From Escallonia rubra (taxonomy: Eukaryota > Streptophyta > Magnoliopsida > Escalloniales > Escalloniaceae), in the NCBI GenBank assembly GCA_033065855.1, contig JAVXUO010001261.1:206001-270000 (forward strand): a DNA stretch of 64,000 nucleotides. The letters are read 5' to 3'. The notes under the pieces were generated by a model that searched no databases, had not been told where the DNA came from, and saw only the letters and a list, made by a program, of their open reading frames with translations. The translations under genes were made by a program, and so were the position numbers. Positions within the stretch are counted from its first letter, which is position 1, and each line of letters begins with the position of its first letter. Of this stretch, positions 32,512 to 44,278 are shown one piece after another.

Positions 32512-33194
32512 GAGGCCGTTTGAGATTGATTCTGAAAAGCAAATTTCAGCTTAAATCTGAATCAGTTTGTTGTTCGGCAAAATTAGCTGTGAACTAGCTT
32601 AAAGTTACATAAAGTGTTTGGATAAAAAGTGATTAAATCAGTTTTGATTTGGCAAAATGACTATAATGGACACTACATAAATAAAGTTTATAATATCTAT
32701 TTAGTGAAGTAATTTTAACATAACTTTCATTTGAAAATAATTAGAATATACGAAAAAATTATTGAAGAAGCTATATTCAACCACCTACAAAAGTTGTCAC
32801 TTCTTATTCTGAATTAAAGGTAGAAGAGCGTATAGAAATGGTGGGAAGGAAGAAGGCGACTTTTGATGAACTGTTGTGCTCCCTCTCTGTTAGCGTAGAT
32901 GAAAATATGATTTCAGAAGTTAATTAAAAGTCACACCCAATAATTAGTTAAAAGGGTATGAAATGACTTTTTGTGAAAAACATGGGGATATGATGGTAAA
33001 TTAAAAGGTCAAACCTGATTATGGAAAAAGTGATTATTTCATAATCCTCACTTTACAGGATTATGGATTTAATCAGTTTTTAGCTTTTTTAGCCAGATTA
33101 AATCTCATAATCTATTTTGTCAAACACTCACACACCTGATTTCATCTAGATTAAATCAGATTTGACCATCCCAAAATCAACCCCAAACACCCTC
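32512..33194. mobile_element. MITE-like element, about 0.68 kb
   Basis: The left end GAGGCCGTTTGAGATTGATT and the reverse-complemented right end GAGGGTGTTTGGGGTTGATT form about 27 bp inverted ends. Inside, further inverted segments (GATTTAATC types) suggest the strand can fold. No coding capacity. No convincing TSD, so the superfamily is open. Confidence 0.5.
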
Positions 33195-34324
33195 ATAGTC
33201 TTTAACAGACAAGGAAAATAGTTTGTAATGAACTGAAATACCATACAAACGTGGATAAACAGCCATTGGAAATGACTTAAAACAGTCATGAGTTACAAAA
33301 TCTTAGATATTATCGTTTTAAAAAATGCATTCACCCCAAGAATGATGCTTAAAATCTTGATGGGTATAAAAGAATTTCTTAATTCCATCAAGGTTGACGA
33401 ATATGACATCGTTGTTGGACGCATAACAAGAAATACCTTTAGGTCGCTTGCTTTAGGCGACTCATGCCCATTGAATTATTGCCGGTGCAACAAAGTTTTT
33501 GACACGTTGTTTCCAAGACACAGTCGAAGTTAAATAGTTGCTTCAATTGTATATATATATTTTTTGCACCGTTGACATGATTCATGTGATACTCTACCAA
33601 AATGGTCATAAAACTAAGGGCTAATTATATTTATGTCCCTGAGGTTAGGGTATAATTACATGTAAGGACAATAGTTTGGACATATTATATTCATGTCCGT
33701 TGATCAGGTGGAATCTTAAAAAAACCTAACGGGTTTAACAAAATAACTTTATTACCCTTATGTTAGAAAGTTATTTTTTTTTCAAATGCCATTATCTCTT
33801 TTGGAAAAGACAATCAGAAAAGAAACCCTAATTTTTAAATCTATATGAACTTTACGCTCTCTCTTCCCCCCTTCCCCACCGACTTCGCCGCCACCCTCCC
33901 CCCCACCCCGCCCTCTGCTACTCCCCCCAACCTCCGTCAGACCACGCCGCCATCAACCCCCTTCCTCTCCCAATCCCATCGCAACCCCACCCTCGCCCAA
34001 CCCCGTAGCAGCACCGCAGCCCGTCCCCGCCGCCCACAACCACCAACCTCGATCGCAACCACCACCGACCGCCTCTGCAATCACTGGAGTAATTCCCCGC
34101 CGCCCCTTACCTCTGCGTCATAATACTCCTCACAACCGTGTAGATTGAGTAGTTGTGGTGGGTTTGGTTGTTGGTTGAGATGGTGTCGTGGTGTTGGGAT
34201 GATGTGAAGGTGGTGCACGATGGGGTGGGGGAAGGGATGGGGTGGTGGCGGCGACTGCGGGGGTGTATGTGAGATAGTGTATGTGTGTGAAACCATAATT
34301 TGGGAATTCGACGAGTAGCATGGA

Positions 34325-37268
34325 TGTGATGCCCCGAACCTAGGTTTACCAGCTATTGTTACTTAGCAACGATTGCTCTAAGTAAGATGAATTTAAACCT
34401 TAGTGAAAACCTTGCGAGCATGTATTAATTTGGATTTTAGCGTTAGTTATTGTGAGCAATATTACCTATTGCATTTAACCACATATTTTAAATATCTTGA
34501 TAAGCTATAAAGGATGAAGTTTTGTACATAGACAAATTCATGGAAGTGAGTCAAGAGAATTTATAATATAGTATCTCGTTAAATAATTATACATATTAAA
34601 GAGCCAAAAAAAAATAGAAACAAAAGAGAAGAGAGAAACAGAACTCAGGAAGAGAAGAAGAGAGGACAATCGGCCCAAGAACGGGCGGCACGCGCCTCTT
34701 CCGGCAGATCGAAGCAGCCATTTTCGGCGATCAACTCCGGCGCTCCCTCACTGAATGCCACCGCCCAACACCTCTGATACCGCCTGCCGTAACCAACACG
34801 CTGTTGCCCTGTTCCTGTGATTTCGGCTACACTAAGGCTGCCGGCCATGGATTCCGTCACTGGCGACAAATCCGGCGCATGCCTTCATCGAGCGGCATGG
34901 CTCAAGGACCCCGTAACCACCGTGCCATAGCCAAGGCGCCGCTACCATTCCTTTCCGCCGTGAAAACGCTGCTGCCGGCAATGCCTTCGGCCACCAGCGA
35001 TCTTTTCCGATCGGCATCTCCATTAAGCGCATGCCCAGCGTCTCTGCAAACTAAGTGTCGTGCGATTGCTATCTCCGGCAGCCCAAATCGTTGGCCAATG
35101 TTTTTTTTCCAGATCACGGCAGCCCGACACCGGCAATGAACTCTGGCGCCGCCACAGATTTGGACCATTTTTATGTCCCCGGAACCATGCCGATTGTCGT
35201 CGCCGCTGGGATCTATTGGCCATTGCACAAATAAAAAATGGTTTTACTGAATTGTTTGTGAATCAAGGTTTGGTGTTGCTGTGATTTTGGTTTGGTGGGC
35301 AGTGGTGGCCTAACGGCGGTGATTTCATTGATTGTACTCGGGTTTTATGTGCGCAACTGTGGGTATTCGGTGCGTGTATTCGGGGAGTTGTTTTGATTTT
35401 TGGTAAGGTGTGGAGTGGAGGTATCACGATGGTGCTTAAGGCGACTGGAACGGTATATGACGGCGGTCATTGAAATTTAAGATGGTGTAGATTGATGAGG
35501 CAATCTATCGGATTCAATATTGATGGTTGTGGCATGTGTACTAGAATGGAACGGTGGTGAGTGGGATGTGTATGACTGTATTTTGGTGTTTGGGTGGTTT
35601 GTGTTTGTTGAGCTGTAGGTGTACGGTACATGGATTTGGGTAGGCGACTAGGTGTGGTTGTTGTTGGATGATGAGTGTAACAACGGTGCATGTGGGACGC
35701 TATTGTGGGGGGTATGTTGCATGAAGATTGCGGTTGTGTATATTTTGGCAGTAGGGCATGCTTGGTAGATTAGTGACATCGAGTTGTTGAGAATAGCTCC
35801 GCAACTTTCGATGAAATGCTCGAGAAAGACATGGTGAACTGGGCACGATTTTAGACGGGTTGTTTAATAGGCGGTTGAATGCAGTGTCTGATTTACTTGA
35901 GAAATTAACCGACAGAAATCCTGCATTGTCATTAATGATGCCCTTCGAGTTATAGTGAAGTCAGGGATATAAAGAGAAAATGAATGGCATTGAAGGTTCT
36001 TTGAACCGGATGTAGCGGCATGATCATCGCTCCAGAGATTTTGATGTGGGGAATGCGTAGCGTCAAGTAAGTACCCCTATCATGTTCCTCTGTATACATA
36101 TTTGCAAAACCTATGATATGTAGTTATGATTTGATCATTTAAAGTTTAAAGTTCTATTCTGCATATGTTTATTTCTAAAGTATCCGATTTGAAACGTAAA
36201 TTGAAAGAATGTCATGGAATGCTGTGTGAGTCATAGAATTCCTAAGTACATGTTAAATGAGCAAGGAAACTCGTCTTGGTTGCTGCGCCCCATATCCACG
36301 GGGGAAAGTGGACTTCGGGTCCTGGTCAACGGGACCATACGTTGACGCGCAGTATTGTTGCACCGTGGTTCGCCCTTGCGGCCACATTTTTGTTATCCCG
36401 GATGGAGGAGGGATTTTGGGTCCTAGTCGGTGGGACCATACGCTGACCGCAGTATACTGTGTTACTGCGCCCCATATCCACGGGGGAAAGTGGATTCCGG
36501 GTCTTGGTCAACGGGACCATACGTTGACGCACAGTACTATTGCACCGTGGTTCGCCCTTGCGTCCACATTTTTGTTATCCCGGATAGAGGAGGGATTTTG
36601 GGTCCTAGTCAGTGGGACCATACGCTGACCGCAGTATACCATGTTATGTTTAACTATGACAGTTCTTAATAAAGCTTTTGGTTGATTATGTTCTAATTCG
36701 AGAACCTTTTTACTGCAAGTACATATACATACACGTCGATATGCTCAGTTAAATTTTATCTTGGTGATCTTGAACTCCTTATTTTGAAAAAAGAAAGTCA
36801 TGGAATATTTGAAACCCTCAAATTTATTTTAGGGATATGGCATGTGTATTTACTGCCCCAGCTCACCCCTTTTTATAAATGTTTTCAGGTGAACACCTAG
36901 ATAAACCTCAGTACTGTGAAAGTAATGAAAATGAAGTTGCATGAGATGCTCATTAGGACGTTTGTTTAAGCCTTCCAGAAATTGTAGAGCCACCGGTTAC
37001 TTATTTGAATTGTTCGTAGCTTAATTCTAGGAATTTTTTTTCTTTAAAATAAATACTATCAATTTTTATGGAGGAATTCAGTGGAGATAATATTGAAAAG
37101 AGCTGTAAGGAAATCTTTAGAAGTCATGTTATGGTTTAGAATTTATGATTTTAGAATTGTGTACATGTTTAAATAAGGCCCGGCAAAACCCTAATTAGTT
37201 GTCTGGATGGGTCTGCGGCCGGTCACATGCCTAGCTCGCGGCCCTGCCCGTAGGTTCGGGTCGTGACA
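34325..37268 (+). mobile_element. Solo LTR of a large gypsy element, TSD ATGGA
   Basis: A 2944 bp sequence begins TGTGATGCCCCGAACC and ends GGTTCGGGTCGTGACA, with exact 5 bp repeats ATGGA at 34320-34324 and 37269-37273. There is no PBS, polypurine tract, coding region or second LTR, so it is a single LTR left by recombination. Its interior shows a 183 bp tandem duplication at about 36285-36645. The ends resemble chromovirus (Tekay/Del-type) LTRs; this lineage call is tentative. Confidence 0.85.
36285..36650. repeat. Two-copy tandem repeat, 183 bp unit, in the solo LTR
   Basis: CGCCCCATATCCACGGGGGA recurs 183 bp apart (36285 and 36468), followed by GGACCATACGTTGACGC and GGGATTTTGGGTCCTAGTC in each copy. 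A divergent related block lies at 61100-61270 in another LTR remnant. Confidence 0.8.
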
Positions 37269-37804
37269 ATGGAACTTCCCTTCAATGTCTACCATAGTTC
37301 CACCGACTCCATCTCCATTATGCAGTTTCTATTCATTATCTAACAAGTTCACGACTCCATTTGGTTCTTCTTCTTCCTCCTCTTCTTCCTTCTCAGGCTC
37401 TCCGAAAGTTAACCTAAGATCCATATCCATAATAAGTACCAATTACCTCGCTTGGTTTCAGATACCTGAAAAACATGGAAGAGACGAAGAACTCAAAAGA
37501 AATATCAGACTGTGTTTTTCAATCTTTTCTTGATAAGTTCCAATATTTGTAAACCCTAATTTAAAAAATCATAATTTTCAAATTAGGGTTTGAAATCTTA
37601 ATTTAAAAATATATAGTACAAGAGCAGTATTGTCATTTTAAAAATACATAATGATGACATCATAGAAAACGTATACTTTTTGGACGGAACTCTAACGGAT
37701 GGACATGAGTGTTATATTTTGAAACTTATTATCCTTAACTGTAATTTCACCCTAACCTCAGAAATAATGCTGTAATTAGCCCCAAAACTAATGGAAAACA
37801 CAAA

Positions 37805-37805
37805 T

Positions 37806-37874
<69 letters not shown>
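37805..37874. repeat. Compound microsatellite (TG)13(AG)22
   Basis: A pure dinucleotide run, TG at 37805-37830 then AG at 37831-37874, with no interruption. Likely highly length-variable and usable as a marker. Confidence 0.95.
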
Positions 37875-37876
<2 letters not shown>

Positions 37877-38384
37877 AGCTTATTAGGTTAGTACGTAAAA
37901 TAATTCCATTTATTGGTGAGTTTCAAAGGTAAATGTTTAATCCACAAATTAGTCATTGCAACATTTGTTACAAGATACCAATTGCAAAAGTCATTATCTA
38001 AAAAAGATGTTGTGAAAAAATATCACGGTTTGTAAGGAAAACTATAAAATTAGTGGAATATGTGCAATTGTACCAAGACCCCAATTTTGGACTTCATTTA
38101 CATACTTTTCCAAAATAAAACCATTTGCGTCTGGGACATAATAGCATAGTTCAAATTGTTGTTTCAACAATATGTCTGCATAAATGAATGAAATAGAAGG
38201 TTCGATCACTCAATATCCTATCAAAATGCCCAGAAATATACGTGTATAACATATCAGTATGAAATGAAAGAGTGAAAAGATTAAATTGGTGTGTAGACAA
38301 ACGATTAGAAGAGGGCCAGGCGTTTTGTACGTGAGTTACAAGTAATTGTTTAATGCAAACAATAGCCATTGTGAATCTGCTAGA
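37875..38384. other. Spacer left of the duplicated block, no gene seen
   Basis: AT-rich, with no open frame beyond 72 codons. It forms the original left flank of the tandem duplication that begins near 38385. Confidence 0.45.
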
Positions 38385-39210
38385 AGAAAATAGTTCTGAA
38401 ATTCATTTTCTGCATAAAATGCACTAGACAAAAAATATGACCAGGTAATGAAAACTAAAAATAGTGGCGATAATACTAATAAAATGTTGAACCATTTAAT
38501 TTTGCAATTCTACCAATTCTGTGATCTTCACGATATGGGAAGGTCTGTCGAAGCTTACATATGCAAGTTTTTCAATTGTACTAATATGTCTTAATTAGTC
38601 ATCGAAGAGATTAATCTACTCAATCCGAATTGCTGATGGTAATTTTAACTATAAGACCTCTTCTGCAAATTTTAAATAGGAGAGCTTAAAATTACCCGGT
38701 TTATACAGTAAATATACAAATTGGGGGGAAAAAAGCGTTACTGTAATTTAAGTAATTTCATAAAAAATGGTCAAACTTACATTTAAATGGGTGAACTTCT
38801 TTTCACAGAATAACTCAACCCTTGTGGTGAAATATCGATAAGCCATGTCCTTGTGCGTATAGGTATTTTTTTGTTCATATATATGAATCAAAATTTGAAG
38901 TTTATCTAGTCCCAAAAAAAAAAAAAAAAGACTTCACTGATAAAATATATGGAGAATATATTAAGATCAATTTCGTATTGTATGCGATGCTTTTCTTGTG
39001 CTTGTGTGAGTATCTTTTGAAAATAATTTGTACATTTAAATGGCACGCCCCTAATATCAATCACATGTTAGTTTAATTTTGATAGAAAATTTTGAATTTT
39101 TTTAATAGCATAGAGTTTATAAAATTTAACCAACGCGACTAAGGTAAATAAGGATGAAGTGATGCTTTTAGAAGCAAAAAAAAAGTCTATTGATAAAATT
39201 ATATACATGT
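38385..39210. repeat. Tandem duplication unit 1, left part (intergenic)
   Basis: From about 38393 (GAAATTCATTTTCTGCATAA) to 39210 (TATACATGT) the sequence matches 55862-56640 almost throughout, apart from a few indels and substitutions. It continues after the inserted 14.4 kb nest at 53611 (CATGTACTAGTAAGATCA). Together with 53611-55852 it is the left copy of a duplication covering the 3' half of an RLP gene and its downstream spacer. Confidence 0.85.
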
Positions 39211-40029
39211 TAGATGCTAAGGAAAGTGAGTTCGTACTTACGTGAAGGTGCCACAAAGGCTGCAGTCCGAGTCAGCTTCCAAGTATGCAAAGTGAGAGAC
39301 ATCAAAGGTGGAGTAAGGGCCGAGAGCAAGGCTTCCCAGACAGGCCGTGAGGAGTGGCAGTGCTGCGAAGACAAGGCTGAGACGAACAGGGCCGGCAGTC
39401 GACAGTCCAAGTCAAGGTCCGAGTCGGGGTCCAATGTTACGGTCCAAAGTTATGTTTCTCTCACTAGAATTCAAGAGCTCCCAAATTCTAGAATGAGAAA
39501 GTGATTTTTGTGAGAATGAAGAAGAAGTAGTGCTTTTTTGAGTCATAAAGTGCACTATTTATAGGAAACAATGTGCTTATGTCATAAAGTGCCACATGTC
39601 ATCCCCTGGTAGTGACACGTCACCGGGAGGTCCCAAAATATCGGTTCTCTGTTGGACTGCCGGTTCCCAAATTCGTGTTGCCTGCCTTGCACAGGGTCGC
39701 TCTGTCTGTTTGAGAAGACTGACCACGCCGCGGTAGCGTGATCAGAGTAAGCCCGTTGCCCCAGCCACCGATCCAAGCCCTTACTGAATCCTATAAGATG
39801 CGTCAAGAGATGCGTAGATAACCTGACAGTGGTGAGGGTTGCCCCTATAGCCAACTGCCAGGCGGACTAGGCACGATGCCCTCCAAGGACCTGCTCCCGT
39901 CCCGGAGTGACCCGTGGGTCATTGTCCTGGTGGTGTCGACGATCAATGGTAACATGAGTGGACATGCTCGCAGCTCAGTGCTCAGAGTCCGCTGCGAGGG
40001 GTCCTTGTGTAGGAGCCCCCCATCATTGT

Positions 40030-40390
40030 GGCGGCGATGGCTATAAGGTTGTGAGCCCATCCCGCTGCGAAGGCCGGAACCCCCTGTGATTGAGACGACG
40101 ATGGCTATAAGGTTGTGAGCCTATCCCAGTGCAAAGGCCGGAGCCCCCTGTGATTGAGACGGCGATGATTATAAGGTTGTGAGCCCATCCCGGTACGAGG
40201 GTCGAAGCCCCCCCTTTGATTGAGACGGCGATGGCTATAAGGTTGTGAGCCCATCCCAGTACGAGGGCCGAAGCCCCACTGTGATTGAGACGGCGATGGC
40301 TATAAGGTTGTGAGCCCATCCCGGTACGAGGGCCGAAGCCCCCCCTTTGATTGAGACGGCGATGGCTATAAGGTTGTGACCCCATCCCGG
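40030..40390. repeat. 69-70 bp minisatellite in the solo LTR
   Basis: About five units of GATTGAGACGGCGATGGCTA, TAAGGTTGTGAGCCCATCC and GTACGAGGGCCGAAGCCCC, the same family as 19380-19830. Confidence 0.85.
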
Positions 40391-40420
40391 TAGCATGTAA
40401 CACGATTGTGGCGCATGGGC

Positions 40421-41401
40421 GCGATGCCAACGACATGAGAATATACCTGGTGCCGTGGGCACATGTTATGAAAGTGGCGCACGGGCGCTATGACGAATGT
40501 CGCGGAGCAATACTTAGTGCCAAGGCAGGTATGATGAGAATGGCGCACAGGCGCGGCGACGGACGTCGCGGAGCAATACTTGGTGCCGGGGCACGTATGA
40601 TGAGAATGGCGCATAGGCGCGGCGACGAACGTGGCGGAGCAATACTAGGTGCTGGGGGCACGCATGATGAGAATGGCGCATGGGCGCAGCGACGAACGTC
40701 GCGGAGCAATACTAGGTGCCGGGGACACGCATGATGAGAATGGCGCATGGGCGCAGCGACGAACGTCGCAGATCAATGCTTGGTGCCGGGGGCACGCATG
40801 GTGAGAATGGCGCATGGGCACAGCGACGAACGTCGCGGAGCAATGGCTGGTGCCGGGGGCACGCATGATGAGTGTAATACCCCGAAAAATACCGGAGATT
40901 AATCTAACCGCGATGCCAACGACATGAGACAATACTTGGTACTGGGGGCACATGTGATGAAAGTGGCGCACGGGCACGACGACGAATGTCGCGGAGCAAT
41001 ACTCGGTGTCGGGGGCACGTATCATGACAATGGCGCACGGGCGCGGCGACGGACGTCGCGGAGCAATACTTGGTGCCGGGGCAGGTATGATGAGAATGGC
41101 GCACAGGCGCGGCGACGAACGTGGCGGAGCAATACTTGGTGCCGGGGCATGCATGATGACAATGGCACATAGGCGCAGCGACGAACGTCGCGGAGCAATA
41201 CTAGGTGCTGGGGGCACGCATGATGAGAATGGCGCATGGGCGCAGCGACGAACGTCGCGGAGAAATGCTTGGTGCCGGGGGCACGCATGGTGAGAATGGC
41301 GCATGGGCACATCGACGAACGTTGCGGAGCAATGCTTGGTGCCGGGGGCACGCATGATGAGTGTAATACCCCAGAAAATACCAGAGATTAATCTAACCGC
41401 G
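40421..41401. repeat. 489 bp tandem duplication spanning an insertion junction
   Basis: The 40 bases from TGTAATACCCCGAAAAATAC to AACCGCG at 40873-40912 are the start of the LTR that begins at 41362, exactly 489 bp to the right. The preceding GCGCATGGGCGC array is doubled with it: GATGCCAACGACATGAGA occurs at 40421 and 40912. Thus the left junction of the inserted LTR was duplicated after insertion. The breakpoints share CGCG (GGGCGCG-ATGCC and AACCGCG-AGTTT), suggesting microhomology-driven repair or replication slippage. Confidence 0.8.
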
Positions 41402-42219
41402 AGTTTGATTAATTAAAATGGGATTATTTTATTAAGTAGCATTATGTTGGTGAAAATTAAGTGTTGAGGAGCTAAATAAGGGGGTTAGTGTGGTCGTTGG
41501 GGTTGAAATGAAATTTTGAAAAGTTAAGGGGCAAAAGTGTAATTTTGAAAAATATGATGAACGGGATGCATATCTTTATTAAGTAGCATCCTTTTGATGA
41601 TAATGAGGTGTTAGGGGGTTACATGGAAGGTTAGGATGATTTTGGGGTCAAATGTAATTTTTCAAAGTCGAGGGGTCAAAATGCAATTTTGAAAACTTGA
41701 GGGGCCAAAGTGCAAAATTTGAAACTTTGCAAAATGTGTCATAACCTGATGAAAGAGGCCATGCACGATGGCCACCTCCTACTTGCTATAAGCTGAGTCA
41801 GGCTTGGAAATTTTAAAATACTTTGGGATAAGATTCATGAGAAGAAAATATAAAAAGAAATTTTTGGGGTGTAAAATCGAAATAACACAAAATCAAGAAC
41901 ATGGCTGGGAACAAGAACAGAAGCAGCAGCGGGAAGGAAGAAAAAGGAGAAGGAAAAAGAGGGAAAAGGAGGAAGAAGAAGGAGGGGAAAGAAATAAAAA
42001 AAAGAAAGAAAGGATTGAATCCGAACCCTAACAGGGTATGAATCTTGAACCCAATTTGTGAAATTGGTTGAATTCGTTCAAGTTTGTGACATAGATACAT
42101 ATATGTATACTCGGTTATGTATGAATTTGATTGGGGATGAAGAAATTGGGATGAATTCTTGTTAGAATCATGACATAAGACCCTAAAACAACAAAGAAAG
42201 AGAAAACGAATTAGGGTTT

Positions 42220-42623
42220 TGTAGCGTATCCGAGAGGAGACGCTGCTTCCATGACTGAATTATCTGTGAATTTGACTGATTGACGAGTAGACTTAATAGA
42301 ATTGAGTCTGAGGGAGGAGATTTTTGAGGAAGAAGGAGAGAAGCTGTTAGAGAGTTGAGAGAACAGAGGTTATAGAGAGAGAAGGAGTAATTCTCATTTG
42401 ATTCATGCATATCGAGTACAAGTTCTGCTTCCCCCTTTAAAGGGAAATTACAACTGAAGTTCAAAACAGAAACCCAATAATACGAACGGTAATTTCAAAT
42501 ACTGAAAAAGAGTCGCTAAAGACATTAAAAACCAACTCAAATGCCTGAGCCAGACGGTGCCGTCTTTGTTTATTGAGCTAAGTATCCCAACGATGCCGTC
42601 TTCCTCTGCCCCGGTACGTTACA
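42220..42623 (-). repeat. 3' LTR of the non-autonomous gypsy element
   Basis: Intact 404 bp LTR, plus-strand limits TGTAGCGTATCC to GGTACGTTACA. It aligns with the other LTR once the copia insertion is removed (44204-44278 joined to 49219-49549). The directly adjoining internal sequence (minus strand) is CTTGAGGACAAGGATGATTT, the usual 3' end of plant gypsy coding regions. Confidence 0.9.
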
Positions 42624-43546
42624 TTCCCAATCCCTTGAAATCATCCTTGTCCTCAAGGATGGGAACCCAAGCTTCGTTTAGCCTTTTAACTTTTCCACCC
42701 GGATCAAACACAAACGTACTGAGGGAACTTTGAGCACCTGTACCAACAACTTCTAAGCAGAATGCCTTGTTCTTCTCATCAAGCTGGCTCTGAGCTTCAT
42801 TTTCATCCCTTGGAGCTTCATTTTCATCCCTTTGTCCACCAAATAGCCATCAAAGCTAGCAACTCCAGCACCAACATCTAAAATATCCCTTGTGTGCTGC
42901 GCCCAGCCAGTACTTGGCGGTATCTTCTCTATATAGTCGATGTAATGATTGACTTCGTCCTTAAATTGATTACCACTTCTAGGAAAAACAGGATAATCAC
43001 CATTTGCAATAATCGGTGAGTGTTCTCCCGCGTCCGATGCATCTCCATCTGTCGCCGTATTGTGTCTTGAATCATTTGTCCTTTCCGTAGTTTGAGATGT
43101 TGATTCAGAAACGGGAATAAATGAGCAATGGCCAGTGAGCATTCTCTTGGACCTTTCGTCAAACACCTTGGCTTCACAAGCAATTTTCACGTAAAAAAAA
43201 AAAAAAATGGCTGTTGATAAGGTCAAAGGATTACATTTTTGCACCATATCTTTGATTTCGGCCTTGAGACCGTCACCAAAACATATGACATTGATTTCCT
43301 CAGAAGGTTCTCGTCCTAAATAGATTGAAACCCAAGACTTCAGTAGCTAAAAATCATCCACATATTTATGGACGGATGACATTTGTTTCAATACGAGAAA
43401 AGGTTCATCAATGAAATATCATGTGATTGCTCAATCTGCCAAATATCTTCTTCCATCATATTTCGACCTTGAGTTCGGCACTCAATCTCACAGCAACGAA
43501 GAGCATCAATGAATTGATCCTCTTCTTTGTCTAGCTCCATTAGATA
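42624..43546 (-). pseudogene. Gag remnant fused to a PMT/QUA2-like methyltransferase fragment
   Basis: The readable frame is 42753-43247 (164 codons). Its start, MVQKCNPLTLSTAI, continues a gag end lying upstream in another frame (GLKAEIKDMVQKCNPL) and is broken by an A/T homopolymer. Residues about 85-140 match plant S-adenosylmethionine-dependent PMT-type putative methyltransferases (Golgi, pectin-linked): FPRSGNQFKDEVNHYIDYIE, GWAQHTRDILDVGAGVASFD, GYLVDKGM. The LDVGxGVASF block is the cofactor-binding motif I of that family; the usual Cys is Ala here. After it the frame is scrambled by a short duplication of GCTTCATTTTCATCCCTT, then retroelement sequence resumes (PILEDKDDFKGLG). Hence a host gene exon piece, perhaps 60 codons, was captured. 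It cannot be a working enzyme. Confidence 0.75.
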
Positions 43547-44101
43547 TTATGTGGTAAATTTGTGACACTGAATGATAGGAGGTGGCGTACCTTGTAGATG
43601 CTCCACAGAGTACTGCATTTTGCTCGTCTTTGCATGATTCGCCGACTGCGTGCTGGTTGAGTTTAACTTCGCATTTGATTGAGGAGTAGAGTTTCGCATA
43701 TCCATGTCATCTGATGCATTAATGAGCCGTAAGTCGCCAAAGGTAGCCTCAAAGGAGCCGTGTTGCAGATCGTATGATGGATGATTGTGCTCCCAGTCTT
43801 CGTGTCTAGCTTGAGTGGAGGAATTATAATTAACCGGAGGCTTATACTGGAATTGGCTTTGGTTAAATTCACCTCGATCTTGATGCGGTGGAAGTTCTAA
43901 GGTGGAGTTGATCCGTGCCATGCAATTCTTTAATTGCAGCTTGATTTCTGTGAAACTCTGGAGCAAGGCAGAGTTGCTCCGTTGAAGGTCCCCCATGGTA
44001 GCTTCGACTGAACTCATCCTTACGTCGTATGCCGCAAATCGATTTTCTATTACTTCCTGGAATTCGTGCATCTCAGTTACAATGAACTGATTGTTCTTCA
44101 T
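43547..44101 (-). CDS. Gag N-terminal fragment of the non-autonomous gypsy element
   Basis: 184 codons starting about 90 bp downstream of the PBS. Residues 1-65 resemble the coiled-coil start of plant gypsy gag (MHEFQEVIENRFAAYDVRMS, then MGDLQRSNSALLQSFTEIK). The rest is Asn/Ser/Gln-rich without a capsid or zinc-knuckle motif, and the frame stops before the remnant at 43546. It may act in packaging or be a relic; no full gag is made. Confidence 0.6.
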   Translation of the reverse strand: MKNNQFIVTEMHEFQEVIENRFAAYDVRMSSVEATMGDLQRSNSALLQSFTEIKLQLKNCMARINSTLELPPHQDRGEFNQSQFQYKPPVNYNSSTQARHEDWEHNHPSYDLQHGSFEATFGDLRLINASDDMDMRNSTPQSNAKLNSTSTQSANHAKTSKMQYSVEHLQGTPPPIIQCHKFTT

Positions 44102-44189
44102 GGAATGAGGCTCTTACAAGAATTTTGGAAATGGTGAGGTTAAGAAGAAATTCCTACAGCTAGCGACTAGTTCAGACCCCAATTAAGAG

Positions 44190-44202
44190 GCTTTGATACC
44201 AA
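44190..44202 (-). promoter_or_regulatory. Primer-binding site of the non-autonomous gypsy element
   Basis: Minus-strand TTGGTATCAAAGC one base after the LTR end (ACTACA-A). It resembles the complement of initiator Met-tRNA (TGGTATCAGAGC) with one mismatch. The copia PBS at 44667 is the exact form. Confidence 0.75.
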
Positions 44203-44203
44203 T

Positions 44204-44278
44204 TGTAGTGTATCCGAGAGGAGACGCTGCTTCCATGACTGAATTATCTGTGAATTTGACTGATTGACGAGTAGACTT
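44204..44278 (-). repeat. 5' LTR of the gypsy element, part 2 (U5 side)
   Basis: TGTAGTGTATCCGAGAGGAG to GAGTAGACTT matches 42220-42294. It continues beyond the copia element at 49219. Confidence 0.9.

Larger units (their letters stand above)
33618..37782. mobile_element. Second MULE of the same family, split by a solo LTR
   Basis: The left end GGGCTAATTATATTTATGTC at 33618 and the reverse-complemented right end GGGCTAATTACAGCATTATT at 37782 match the ends of the MULE at 14050. The flanking 9-mers TAAAACTAA (33609-33617) and CAAAACTAA (37783-37791) differ at one base. Removing the solo LTR at 34325-37268 leaves about 1.2 kb, the size of the first copy. The left interior is C-rich (Pro/Ser-rich pseudo-frames near 33845-34123) and the right interior has the AAACCCTAAT palindrome. 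No transposase. Confidence 0.8.

Noticed and set aside
33288-33533. 81-codon frame
   Set aside because: Isolated in AT-rich spacer, no domain, no neighbours that support it.
42753-43247. A functional methyltransferase gene
   Set aside because: Only the motif I neighbourhood is present, in frame with gag-like sequence and broken on both sides. It is a captured fragment.
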